From the NCBI GenBank assembly GCA_013397435.1, contig VZRG01000165.1, positions 745,922 through 809,921 on the forward strand: 64,000 bases of DNA. The letters are read 5' to 3'. A program made the position numbers and the translations under genes. Source of the DNA: Erythrocercus mccallii. Lineage: Eukaryota > Chordata > Aves > Passeriformes > Dicruridae. The notes below the pieces were generated by a model. It made no database searches. It saw nothing but the letters and a program-made list of their open reading frames with translations, and had not been told where the DNA came from. The number at the start of each line of letters is the position of its first letter. Position 1 is the first letter of the stretch. This document shows, piece by piece, positions 35,810 through 48,144 of this stretch.

Positions 35810-38800
35810 CTGTTACAGATGCAAGGGAGGAGGGGGAGAAAACAAGATTTACAGTTATTAATAGAACAGTACTGTCAGAGAGAAAAATCATCTCATCTTA
35901 ATCTGTTCATACATTTTTTTATTTATTACAAGAGGAAAATAATGGTGAAAATTCAGCAGCAAATCAGAGGATCAGCATAGTCTTCTGCATGTAAAAGTGC
36001 GCTCTAAAAGGTTTTCTAGCAAATATATCTGTTGACTATATTTTACATATACACCTTTTTTGGTATATATTCACCACATGCATCACTGTGACCAACACAC
36101 AAATAGCAGAGGAAGTGAAAACTGCTACAGTTTGCAGAGAAACGAAAATGAAATTTGTAGTGCTCTTCAAGGAATTGTTCATGCAATTAATCACTACACA
36201 ATTGAATTAGCAGCTAAATTATCAGTTATGGCAGGTCAGAGACAGAGCAGTAAAAGACATTTAACCATCAAGTGCTAAAAACAACTGTAATCCCATATCA
36301 AGCTTTTAAGCTACCATATTTTCCCTTTTTACACCATCAAATTCCTGATTGCATAAGCACAATTTATTTTTTTTCCCCCACTGTTTCTGGAATAACAGAA
36401 CAAAGCATCCTTTTTTCTACACATTGTTTACAAAAAGCTTGCAAGCTATCTGATCTCCTATGTAATATCACAAAGTGCTCAGAGTAGGCAAAAATAAAGC
36501 TAAAGGCTTATTTCATTTACATTTATTTAATTTACATTTTCTTGATCACCCAGTAGAAGTATTAATACTGTCCTCTGTTTTGCCTATTTTTACACACCTT
36601 GAAAAAGTAAAATAAACAAGATTCACATGCTCTTCCAAAAATAAATATTAGTAATAAAACTGTCTTAAGAAGAAGGAAATTTTTAGAAGATATAAATTTC
36701 AGAGAACTCATACAGATACAAGGAAAGATGAAAAACATATGATGGGACTGTTCTTTCTTAATAGAACCTATTTTCTACTTATAGATGTTATGTACAGTGA
36801 CACAAGAGGGGGAGCCAGGAACATGCTTATACCTAGCTATGAAATCAACGGCATAATCTCAATGCTTGCAGGTGTTCTTTGCAGTGTCAAATGCCACAAA
36901 CTGATTTTCAAAACCAGAAGGGCCCAAAAGCCCTCAAAAGCTGTTCTCCACACATGGCTACTTAATATCACAAGTGTGAATTGCTGCTGTGTTATTTGGA
37001 CCTGTTCATCTGGTCATTTTACACATTAACAGCCATTCAAATAATACTCATGTTTTCTGTTTTCAAACCTCCCTACCACAAAAAGATTTAGCAAGGCATA
37101 TGAACTTTATTCCTCCTTCTTGCTAACATCAACTCCAAGCAGCCATGGGAAGGATGTCTTAATGTGCTGTCAGTCACATCCTCACAATCTTTTGGAGTAA
37201 TCAGTCTGCCAGCAATCCAAACAGTGCCATTTCTCCTCTTATTCCTTTTGCTTTGACCTACTTAAATGTATCCTGGGTTTTTGTAAGGAGTAAAAGCCTT
37301 TTCAACTCTTCCCACAAGTGCTACTAAGCTTGGAGTGAAGACAACTGCCTGGTTCCAGCACAGGCACAAAGCAGTCTGCTGGGGACAAGGATTACCTGCA
37401 GGGCTCAGGCTCTGCGAAGGGTAGCTAAGTACACATTAGTAACATAAAGATTCAAACTGTGTTCTTTGCTGTCTCCTCATTGAAGAATTATTGCAATTCT
37501 CTCATTTTTGGTGATTCTAGTTCCTTCAAGCTCAAAGGAACCCAAAGTTCTGACATCTTTAATGGCAGCATCAGCACCACTTTCAGGAAGTTGCTCAATG
37601 CCAAGCCACACAACACAGATTTCCCAGCTGGATTGTTTGTCCTCAACATTCACTAACGTGATCAGTTCTAAAGTGAAGCATTCAAGTGTCTCAGGACAAA
37701 AAGGAGATAGAACACAAATGAACGTAAGTCTACAAATTAGCAATTAATATGAGTCCCTGGGGATGAGATTAATTCACAAGGTGTTAATAACAGCAAATTG
37801 ATCGGAGGCATTCACTGAAAGAAATCCACACAGTAAGAGTAGATCTCAGTATTGCATCCACAGCTAATGTCTGTCATTTCCATAAGAGCAAGGGATGACA
37901 GTTCCTTGAGGTTTCATTTTCCTGCCTAGCACAAGCTACTGCTTTGTAGCAGCCTGATCATTTGCCAGGCCAATTAGCTGCCAGCATGTTCTCAGCCCCA
38001 GATGTGGTCAGGCACACAGCATAAATAAACATCATTCATCACCCCCTACAATAACTGCTGTGAGCTGGCCCACTGAGCACAAGGCAACAGTTATCGCGAC
38101 TCCGAAAGCAAGAACCCACACCAAGAATATAATCAGTATTCGTGGCCAACCAGATTTCAAACTCCTTTCAAATAGAACACAAAGAGTGTGTTCTCAGGGA
38201 AAGATGGATGGATGAGGCCAAGAAGCTCTATCTACACTAACTTCTATATATACTAAATCTCTAAGGACACCACTATAAAATATTTCCAATTCTACAAACT
38301 TCTGCTGCTGCGCCTAAAATAAAACCTCCTAGTTTAAACATCAGGAAATGATGGATACTTTTTAGGCATAAGAGTAAATCCATTGTTTAGGATCAAATAC
38401 AGAAAACAGCTTTCATTAGGTTTCAAAAGAAAATATCAACACACGTATTGAGCACTTTACCATACTAACAAAGACAGCAAAATCAGACTTACTGAACTCT
38501 TGTGCTAATGCCAAAACCATAAAAAGGTATGTAGGAAGCAAGTGCTACAGACATGTAGGCAAATAGGCAAATTCATGTAAAATTTGTAAAATCCCAAAAC
38601 TGTATATTGGACAGTCATTTTAGAACCGTTATTTTGCTCCAAACTAAATGTGCAACTGTCCCGGTTAACATGTTCAGCACCACTTTGCTCTGCATGGATG
38701 AGACAATGTTGTTAAGACCTTTATTTTAAGTTTAAAATCCCAGCTATTCAGCTCTGAATTTTATATTATTTGTAGCGTCTTCTTAAAGCCCCAGTGCCAG

Positions 38801-39897
38801 CTACCTGCAGATGAAGTAAGTTGATCAGGTACCCTTTAAAAACAAAGTTTCTAATCTTTGCAGTTGACTAGAAACATAGATAGTCCTGCTCTGAGTAACT
38901 CACACCGAAGATGCACTGAAGGAAAGAAGAGATTCAGCCATGAAAAGGAAAGCAGGGTCATCTAAAACAATCAAGAGAAAAGAAGCCAAAAAATCCATTC
39001 CATTTACTGACATCAAAGAGGCAAACACCTTCCGTTTGACTTCTTGAAGCATAAAAGTGGTGGAACAAATACTGTAATGTAATAAGCATAAATTGTCCCG
39101 GTCATCTTAAGTCTACAGTTATTAGAAGTGTCCAGCTTTTTGGGTATGATTTCCTTGATTTCGATAAATTCTTAGTAACTAGACTCCTGACAATGCACTG
39201 TGTTACGCAGTACCTACTCTAATGTTAGAAAAAGGACTTTCAAACTGACCACGTAAGTAAGCAATCAAAACCTTTCCTTTAAAAAATAAAATCAGCACCA
39301 AGTGAGACTGCTCATACCTTTAAAATATTTACTAACAGATCTGAAGGTTTAAAATTAATTAACCTTATTTTTACAACATCCCTGGAGATATCAAAATGCT
39401 AAAATAGATGAAAATAGTAACTCATACAGGAAAATAGGAGCAACTGATTAAAAAAGAAAAATATTCACCATACTGACTCCTGTGAATAACCAGTATTTAA
39501 TAAGAACTGTTGCAAAATTTCACATGAAAGCCTGAACAAGTAAATATCCACAGAAATGCAGCACTCAAAAGGAACTGCACACCCTGCAAAACCACAGGAT
39601 TCTGTACCATCTTTAAAGCAATTCCCTTCCTAAAACTAATTCCTCATTTAAGCTACATAAGGAAAAAAAAATTCTAAACATATACATGTTTTTGAAAGGG
39701 GAGATGAAATTTGCTATTTAAATCAATAGGAACGTTCACCATCTGGAACACAAAGTAATAGCGGGTAGAGATCCTTGTTATGTTGTTTTAGTTGAGGGGT
39801 TACATTGATGTGTACAGGGACAGTTCAAGTACAGGTCCTCTACTTGAGGATTCAGATACACCTAGAACGTCATATGTGATATATCTAGGACATGTGG

Positions 39898-40068
39898 GTG
39901 ACCAAGCACTGGAGCAGAGAGTTTGTGGAGTCTCCCTCACTGGAGACACTTGAAAGTCATACGAATACAACCTTGTGCAATGTGTCATAGGATGACCCTG
40001 CCTAAGCACAGAAGCTGGACCAGATGACCCACTGTGGTCCCTTCCAGCTTGACCTATTCTGTGATGCT
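39898..40068 (+). mobile_element. CR1: CR1 LINE 3'-end fragment
   Basis: The segment runs 'caagcactggagcag', 'tttgtggagtctccct', 'gatgaccctgcct' and 'gctggaccagatgaccc', then 'ggtcccttccagcttgacc' with a degenerate 'attctgtgat' tail. This is the CR1 3' end in plus orientation, the version with a 'gtggagtctcc' block. It is 5'-truncated and diverged. Confidence 0.8.
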
Positions 40069-41127
40069 GTGGTCATATTAGCTAAGGCTATAAGGGTTTC
40101 CAAGAAACCAAAGCAAGAACATGTACATTTTAAACACCTTCCCATTTTCACAACTCCATTATGAAGCTCAGTGAGCTTAATTTGGCAGAACAAGAACTTA
40201 CTTTCAATCTAAGCAACATAAAAAAAAGGTTTTTTGCTATAAAACCAGAAAACAATAAAATCATATATATCAGAGTTGTACTACTGACTAAACATGCTAA
40301 ATTATATGAAGACTTATCTGGCTTGTTTATCCACTCAATTAGCTTAACTTTGGCACAGGCCTCCAGGCAAAGTCAAAAATACTTTTTAAGCTCAAGATTA
40401 AAACAAATTATATTGAATACATGCAGACATTTGGATATGGGTTCTAATTACACAGCCTGAACAAAATCCTCTTTTGGGCCAGCACTGGAGGAACATTTAC
40501 AGTACTGTCAATCCACAGTACCGCAAATAATTTCCTGCCAACACAATTTCTTTAGTGCAGAAAACCCAAACCACTTCCCTGGAGTATTCTGCATATGTGT
40601 GGTTGCACAGCAGCCACACTTAAAAGAAAAATATCTCTTATGGGAGTAAAATACAGAGACCTACATGGAAAAAAGAAGCATTTAGCTGATCACAGGAGAA
40701 AACCAGAGTACTATAAGGGAATTCAAAATCCTCTCTTTACCATAGATAAGAATGCCTAAGCCAGCTAAGAGGTATCACCTCAGTGAGGCATAACTAGTAT
40801 CTCCCTCCCTAAGATAGGTATTTAACCTTCACTTTTGGTCCCTGTAAAAAAAGCAATTCAGAATTTGAAAACTCCCTTGCAGTCAGATAGACATCTGGGA
40901 ATCCCTATGTGTCTAACATGCCTGAAAAGTCTGATAGAGGAAAACGTGAAGATATTCCCCACTACTCATTGATTAGTGCTGTTATTGGGACACTGGCACA
41001 AGAAGCAGGAAACATGGGCTCCCAGTACTCAGCAGCCTGTAAAGATTTACAGGAGATGCTTGAAAACCTAGAGTTCCTGTAAACACTTGAAGCAATACAA
41101 GGTAGAAGACAGGTGCTAGATACTTAC

Positions 41128-41179
41128 CAGGAACCAACACTGCTGCCTCTATCCAGTAAGAGAACTTCAGGGAGCCAAG
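41128..41179 (-). other. Candidate SLAIN1 exon (weak)
   Basis: On the minus strand a strong donor, CCTG|GTAAGTATCT, ends a 52-bp open segment encoding LGSLKFSYWIEAAVLVP plus one base. The single trailing G is in the right phase to join the exon at 35809. A possible acceptor, CTTCTTTGAAAG, precedes it, but its polypyrimidine tract is poor. In the same frame a TGA stands just upstream, so this could be coding only if spliced there. I do not recognise the peptide as part of SLAIN1. Confidence 0.2.
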
Positions 41180-41937
41180 CTTTCAAAGAAGCAGAATCCG
41201 TATTTCAAGTAGCTCCTGAACACACAGACCTTGGAAGTAAGTGCAATCCTTTGGTCTGTTTCACAGGGTGAGGCATTCAGCTTCTGTGCTCAGAAGGATT
41301 GAGCACAGAACACAGTTTAACAACTGTGTAACACCTTTCACAGTTTATCAAAACACAGTGCTTCAAAGCTTTCCTCTGCAATTTTAAGTGTTAAAAATTC
41401 ATTTATTTGGAAAAATTATGGGTTTATCATTTAGAAGATTGCAAAATCTGGGCTTAAGACAGCAATGTTTCCAGTTCTGATAACTGTGAGTAAAGAGCAT
41501 TTAGTTGTACCTGTAAAATCTGGAAGTTAGTTTGGGGCATGTCCATTTTCCCATCTTGTTGGATGTTATACAGCAAACTTCTTGGCTTTTCAAACAGCAC
41601 ACTCCTAGTTCCAGTCTCCCACAGACATCAGCTCTGGTCATCCCATAAGCTTATTCCAGTTTGATTTCCTAACCACAGCTATAGCTCAATCAGTCATCCT
41701 ACTAGTGGCAGAAAGTATACCATCAGGCACAGTCACACCTCATATGCTTAATGCACATTTGCAGTCACACTGAAGCTGTCATTGCCCAAAACTATTTCCC
41801 TGCCATGTCACACAGAGCTCACATTCCTGTCTTTGTCATTTCTGTCTGTTGATTTTGCCATGACGAGAGGGAGAGTACCCCCTCATCCCCAACTGCAGTG
41901 AGAACAGGAACTTCCCAAGTACAGACTGGACAAAGGG

Positions 41938-42214
41938 ACTCCCTTCCAGAGGCAGAATTGAGGGGTGGGGGGAAAGTATTTTAAGATTTGGTTTTATTTC
42001 TCATTATTGTACTCTGATTTGATTGGTAGTAAATTTTTCCCCAAGTCGAGTCTGATTTGTCCATGATGCTAACTGGTGACTGATCTCTCCCTGCCCTCAT
42101 CTTGAACCACAATTCTTTCATTAAATTCTCTCTCCCCTGTGCAGTTGAGGATGGGAATGATAACGCAGTTTTGGTGGGCACCTGGTGTCTAGCCAGGGGC
42201 AATGCACCACATGG
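41938..42214 (+). mobile_element. Avian ERVL-type LTR 3' part (solo or truncated)
   Basis: The sequence runs through 'ttttaagatttggttttatt', 'gattggtagtaaatt', 'ccccaagtcgagtctgattt', 'ggtgactgatctctccctg' and ends 'ggtgggcacctggtgtctag' then 'cagg..caccaca'. This order is the R-U5 part of a common avian LTR whose end carries the 'gcacctgg..tctagcc' motif. The U3 portion upstream is not clearly recognisable. No internal retroviral coding follows at 42215, so it is a solo LTR or a remnant. No target duplication was identified. Confidence 0.65.
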
Positions 42215-45200
42215 ACAAACAGCAATAAACTAGGAGGAGCTGAGAAAATTAATAAAGAGTGTCCACTTGCCTCTAAGCCCAGGAAAACTGAAAAGTAATT
42301 TTAAGAGTATGTGAGAAGTTCTTTTTTAAAAATACGAGCAAACTGGGAGTACCTGAAAAATTTGTTTCCCAGTTCATTCATATGAATTCAAAAACGGTTA
42401 TTAAAAAGATCTAGTATTAGCACATAATAAGAAAGCAGTTCAGTTGGTATGTATCAGTATAAAACTGCTTGATATATAGAGCTACAACATATACTTCAAG
42501 AGTTGCCCCAGAAAAAATAGCACAGACATCTTTTAAAGATGGAATCACAAAGTCTGTCTAAATAGCAGTAGTTCCTTTCTAGCTGTTACTTTCAAGTAAG
42601 CACTTTCAAGCAAGTAATACAATCAGCAGTGGTGTCTGGCATACTATTGGTGACAAAAATGTAGATCTAAGATTCAGGACTAATACTTTGCATGGCATAG
42701 TCAGTTGTGCCAATGATTACCCATTGGTGTGAGCAGGGAAGTTTCGAAGGTAAATGTACAACTGCTCTAGTTCAATGTATTCCAGCGAAAGGCTAACCCA
42801 AAAATTGTTTCTGTACACATTGAATGCTGAAAACACAACCACAGCACTGTACAGCTGCAGCACACTGAAACTCCAACCACCATTCTCTGACCCAATTTTG
42901 TCACAGAAATGACTTTATGACATCAAAGAATTCAAATGACTAGAAAGGAAATGGAATTGCAAGGAGTAAGCTACTTCCTACAAATCCCCAAAAAGGATAC
43001 ATTTTAGCTATGTGCTTTGGAGGGTAGGGTTGTGGGCTTTTTCTTGTTTTGTTGGGTTTAACTTGGCTCTGTTTTTTAAGGCAAACCTTTTACAGTACAG
43101 CTATGTAAACAGACTAGCGGAGGGGCTTTGTGAAAAATGTGTCTCAGCATTCATTTTCCTCCTGAGTGCACAACTCTACCTGCACTCACACCCCCAAAAG
43201 CAAATTTTCTGATCAGAGACAGCAGCCAAACCTGGCTTTCCAGCTTCCCTCTTTTGAGAATCTGGCCAAATACTATGCTGAAATATTAAGCCTTAGGCAT
43301 GACCTAGTCTCTGTTCCCTTCCCAGCTCCCAGTTTTTATATAAAAAAGCCAGTCTAATGCATTTTCATTCTATTTGGTGGAGTGACCAGAACCCATGAGC
43401 ATACATGAGCAGCTCACTTTCCAGCTAGTTTGAAGTAAGACAGACCTTGCTGAGCAGAAGGCTCATTCTCATGTACCACTACATAGGGTAACCTGGAACA
43501 AAATATAAACCCCCTAGATTCTTCTATCAAACTATAAGTATCTCATTCATTAAGAAGAGTGTTTACCCCACTTCATTTTAGAAGCCTTCAAATAAGGCAT
43601 TAAGAGCCTTCAAAACAAGGATTTTGGTAAGGATTCTTACCAAAGGGCACTGTGAATGCAAAAATTAAAATGGGATGACTACACAAATTCACAAAAGAAG
43701 AATCCACCAAAGGTTAATAAATCACATCTAATAGTCAATGGCTATACAGCTGGGATAGTGTCAGGGCAGGCATATATGTTGCTTCCCCATATTCTCTCTC
43801 CCCCAGTATCTATTTATGGTGCACTCTTATAGGTGTCACAGACACCAGATCTTATTGTGTCCCAGACGCAATGAAGATGCTCTTAGGTACAGACACTGAT
43901 GGCTGACCTCATCACCTCAGGACACTATTTCTAAGAGAAAGGACAGGGCATGATTCACCTCACCTCTGCTTGCAAAGGGCATGAGCTGTGCCCCTTTGTC
44001 TGCTCGGCCTACAATGGCAGCCCAGTGTGACTGGCTCTAACACAGATCTCTGCATACATTCAAACGAAACTCACTCTGACTGCATTCATTACAGAGAACA
44101 GTAAACAGAGCTTCAAAACAGAGTTCAAAGACTGCATTCAGTTTTCACTTTTTCTAAGCAACTGAAAAAGACAACTCTTGCAGCACTAGAGCACTGCAAT
44201 GCTTGCATACATCGCACTGAAACCAGCTTGAATTCAACTGAAGTCACCTAACAACTTTTTCAGCAGCAGTTCCAGTTGGAAGGTGATCTCTATGTTAATT
44301 TTTTTAAACAAGGAGGAGTTCCTCAATGCCCTTTAAAAACGGGAACAAAATGGCAACCGCCTCGTATTGTCACTCAGTGGGTAAAGATCTACCACTATGA
44401 TGTGCAGACAATGTACCTAAGGCCAGTAAAACTTCTTCCTCCAACTCCTGCTGGGCCAGCTCGATAGACCTTCTGCCTCCACTGCTTCCAGCTATAAATT
44501 CCCAGGTCTCTGGTGAGGTTCACCCAGCAGGCACGGACTGAAATAGGCAAGAAAGTTATCATCCAATAATCTCAGCTAGTAGATCTGAAGGGGCAGCAAT
44601 TCCTGTAGGCACAAATTAAGAGCTCTAAGAAGTTATGGAGATGCTAGTATATCACCCAGGGGAAGGCAGGACTGGCAAGAAACTAAAGTCTCTTCCACAA
44701 TCAGCATACCTTCACAAGCAGCCAGCTGCACCCAGTCTGGTGGGGATAACTAATTTGTTGAACTAACCTTGCCAAAAGCTCCACGCCACACTAATTTAGG
44801 AATTGTGGCTCTACTCCGCTAATGTGGAAAGGGTATCCTCATCAAGACATTGCTATTGCAGCCTATGGCACTAAGATTTAAGCAGAGCTGTGTTAGAAGT
44901 CGTATCACTTCAACATTGTTGGAGCATTGTGATCACACTTTACTCACTGCCTGTTAATCCAAAGGGGAATCATTTTTGCTAGCACAATTTGTGCAAGAGT
45001 TTGCACTTTCCTTAAAAAACCACAATTCTATCATTGATTACACACACATATCATAATGAAAATTCAAACTCCTATACTCTTTGCATAAACACTGTGAAAC
45101 TCGTTCCAACCTGTTTTCCCTCTTGCATTTGTTACCTTTGGTACCTGCTTTGTTTGTATTTCAGTGGCAGTGTGATACAGCAAAATCCCACAAGAGTATT

Positions 45201-45650
45201 TTGGGAAGAGTATTTTGCAATCTCTCAGAACAAATTGTTCTGTTTGCCACAATACTCCACAAATAATAAAAACAGGTATGTTTTGAACAGAATAAGGTCT
45301 TTTTGTCCTTTTCTTTAAATGCTGGTCAGATCTGTAGCATCTCCCAGGTCTGGGAGATAGTGTGTTGGTCTCAGGACATCTCTTCACTGCCTACTTGCTT
45401 GCAGAGCACTAGCAACCTTTGTCGGCCATATAGTTCATACCTTTTAAATTCAGTGGAGATTTGCTTTGCAGACCAGTATGAAATACACTTCCTAGGTCTG
45501 AAACAGTCAAGGGAACATCTGCAGATATGCAGCAGCAAGGATTGTGGGCATCACCTCCACAGCTACCATAATTCAAAACTAGCAGCATCTTCAGCAGAGA
45601 TGCCTGCCCAAGATGCAGCTCACACAGTAAAATACAGTAGTTTGATAGCC

Positions 45651-45702
45651 ACTGTGCCAGATTTATCACCCCCATAAGACACTGTGCCAGATTTATCACC
45701 CC
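45651..45702. repeat. Short tandem duplication, 30-bp period
   Basis: ACTGTGCCAGATTTATCACC followed by CC occurs at 45651 and again at 45681. That is two copies of about 22 identical bases at a 30-bp period. It is a local tandem duplication. Confidence 0.8.
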
Positions 45703-45726
45703 ATGACCCAGTTCTGTGGGTCATGG
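45701..45726. repeat. Perfect inverted repeat, 10-bp arms
   Basis: CCATGACCCA and TGGGTCATGG are perfect reverse complements around a 6-base centre, GTTCTG. The repeat overlaps the end of the adjacent tandem duplication. Its function is unknown. Confidence 0.75.
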
Positions 45727-48117
45727 CAACTACCCAAAATTATGAGGATGCAGGTAGGTCTGTTGTCTCTGGCTCAAAACTGCCATACTGTCATCATCTT
45801 ACAGAGAGGTGCCTTCAACTGTAATCAGATTGATGACATATCCTCATGGAGCAGGAAAGAGGCACCAGAAATTCGGTTGTTTGTAGGGTTAATCACAGAT
45901 TTTCCGGTCTGGTGTAAAGAAACAAAGAAAGTTTAAAGTCTAAAGTCAGGCCCTGATCAAGATATTTTTTAAAAAACCCACCAACCAACCAAACAAAAAA
46001 CACCACCACAGAAATTCCTTCCACTTTGAGATGGAAAATAGTTACCAGAGCTGTTATTTTGCAAGACTGCAAAGCACTTAACAGAAAGGAACAGGAGAGC
46101 TGTAGCTCTACAATCCTCCCTGGGCACATCCCCTGGGGCAGTCTGAGCCCTCTAATTCACAACTCCCAATAGCCAAGATTCTGGATCAATGAAGAGAGAA
46201 ACATAGCATCATATACAAAATTAACAACGTATGTTAGAGTGGGAGTTGATTCTAATACAGGCCCATGATCATAAATCTGTGCATTTAAGTAAGTCCTTTA
46301 TCATCCTAAAACTTATCTAGCGGTAAAGTTGACTGGGAGAAATCTGGCCTGCTGCTTGTTTGGCCACGTTTATGTATTATTCAGAAGCAGGCTTTCAAGC
46401 TACCAATCCATCTGGTACATACACTGGTTAGGTGACTTTATTGTTAGAGGTCCTCCTCTTTCCCAGCCAGCCAGCTCTGTCCCTTGAAGTTACCCTTATA
46501 TGAGGAGTTTGCCTCACTATCCAAGAGGAAGGAGAAGCAGTTTCACGTCCCCTTTTCAGAGGGCTTCATATACCCTCATACATGTCATGGCAGCTGTAGC
46601 GACAGCTTTTTTCAGTTCCAGTAAAAGCTGGTAAGTTCATTTTTGGATAGTTCTCTGTCAGATTATTCATTGAATTACTACTTATATCAATGCTGCTTTT
46701 CTTGGGCATCTGTGTTGCAGCTAAAAGATATTTGCTTCCCCTAACCAGTCTACACATACCCACTCAATTCTTTGGATTCCTTAATATAAAAACCAAGTAA
46801 GCCTGCTGCTGAAGGGGTATTTTGCCAATACAGTAGAATAACATCTGTAAATGACTCTTACACCACTGAGCTAAGTTGTTCTTTACAAAACACTCTAAGA
46901 GCATTGCCGTGAACTAGACAGGCTATATCAATACAAGGAAAACTTCCCAGAACAAATGTATATACATACCAGGGACTTTGGCCAAAGCAAGTCATGGACT
47001 TACATCTTTTCACATTCTTGATGAACGAAACTATGCTGCATTCACATGCTCAGCACACACCTGACCATCCCAACACTTGTACAAATGGCAAGAATACCAA
47101 TGTAGCTCTGTTACAAGAGTCAGAAGAACCCCATGGTATCTAGGCAAGTTCTGCAAACGGCCCCTGAAGCAAAATCTCTAAATATAGGGCATCAAAACTG
47201 CAGAATTTGAAATAGTTTGTAGCCAAATCTAGAGCATAAAATTACTTAATTTTCAGTCATGTGGGAAACAACACACATGAAATCTCAGCTTATCACATTT
47301 TAAACCTCAAATATAAAGCAGAAGACTCCTCTCAAAGTTATATGACACTCATCCCCAAAAGCATACAATTTGTAGGCAAAATACCTGAAGGAACATAAAG
47401 ATAATGCACAAATCTAGGCAAATGAAGGACTTCCAGTGACTTCAGCAGACTTTGGGTTAATACAGTCTTTTTCTTACTACATTTCTACTATTTTAAGTTT
47501 TCTACTACTTCTATCTAGAGTATGTTACACATAATTACAAAAGATTTTTTACCTTCCTTTGTATCACAAGACTGGATACACTTGATTCTTGTCTCAAGTT
47601 AGTCCTAAAGTTGTAGAAAGCCTGTTTTCAACACATTTAATTTCAGTATACCACAGGATAAGTAAAAGATGAAAATTAATTTTGCTTGATGATTTACAAT
47701 TCTTATAGAGTTACAGTACAGAAGCCAACCTGAATTTCAGTCAGAAGTAGAACATTTGGCAAAACGCAGCATATCCTCCATCTCTGAGAAACTGTGATCT
47801 GTATTCAGCTCAACTAGTGTACAATATTCAAATGTGACCTCCAGTCCTACCTAACCAATGATGCTACCCTCTGTCACTGGAGGAAGACAGATCTCATGCT
47901 CCAAAGATGTTACTATTTTTCAACTAGTCACTGATTTCGAGCCTGAAGTTTAAGATGACTTAAATAAAGTAGTGAAACCTTATCTTGAAATCACTTATAG
48001 CATGTTTAACACACAGAGAGCCAGCTATGGTAATTAGAAACCTGAAAGCTGAAATATGAGAGGTATGATGACATTCATTCATGCTGGATCCCAGTGACAG
48101 CTACACCAACATACATT

Positions 48118-48144
48118 ATCCACGCAGCACTGCGCTGTGTGGAT
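48118..48144. repeat. Imperfect inverted repeat, 11-bp arms
   Basis: ATCCACGCAGC and GCTGTGTGGAT are reverse complements except for one base, around ACTGC. As RNA the mismatch would be G-U compatible on one strand. It is too short for a microRNA precursor as it stands. Confidence 0.6.

Noticed and set aside
44276..44467. 63-codon plus-strand frame of plausible composition
   Set aside because: I could not relate it to any family, and neither strand shows a supported splice structure. Chance or an ancient relic is likely.
46566..46763. Ser/Asn-rich minus-strand frame, considered as an exon of the neighbouring gene SCEL
   Set aside because: It lacks the SCEL repeat motif (DLDNLIKV-like) and no splice sites fit.
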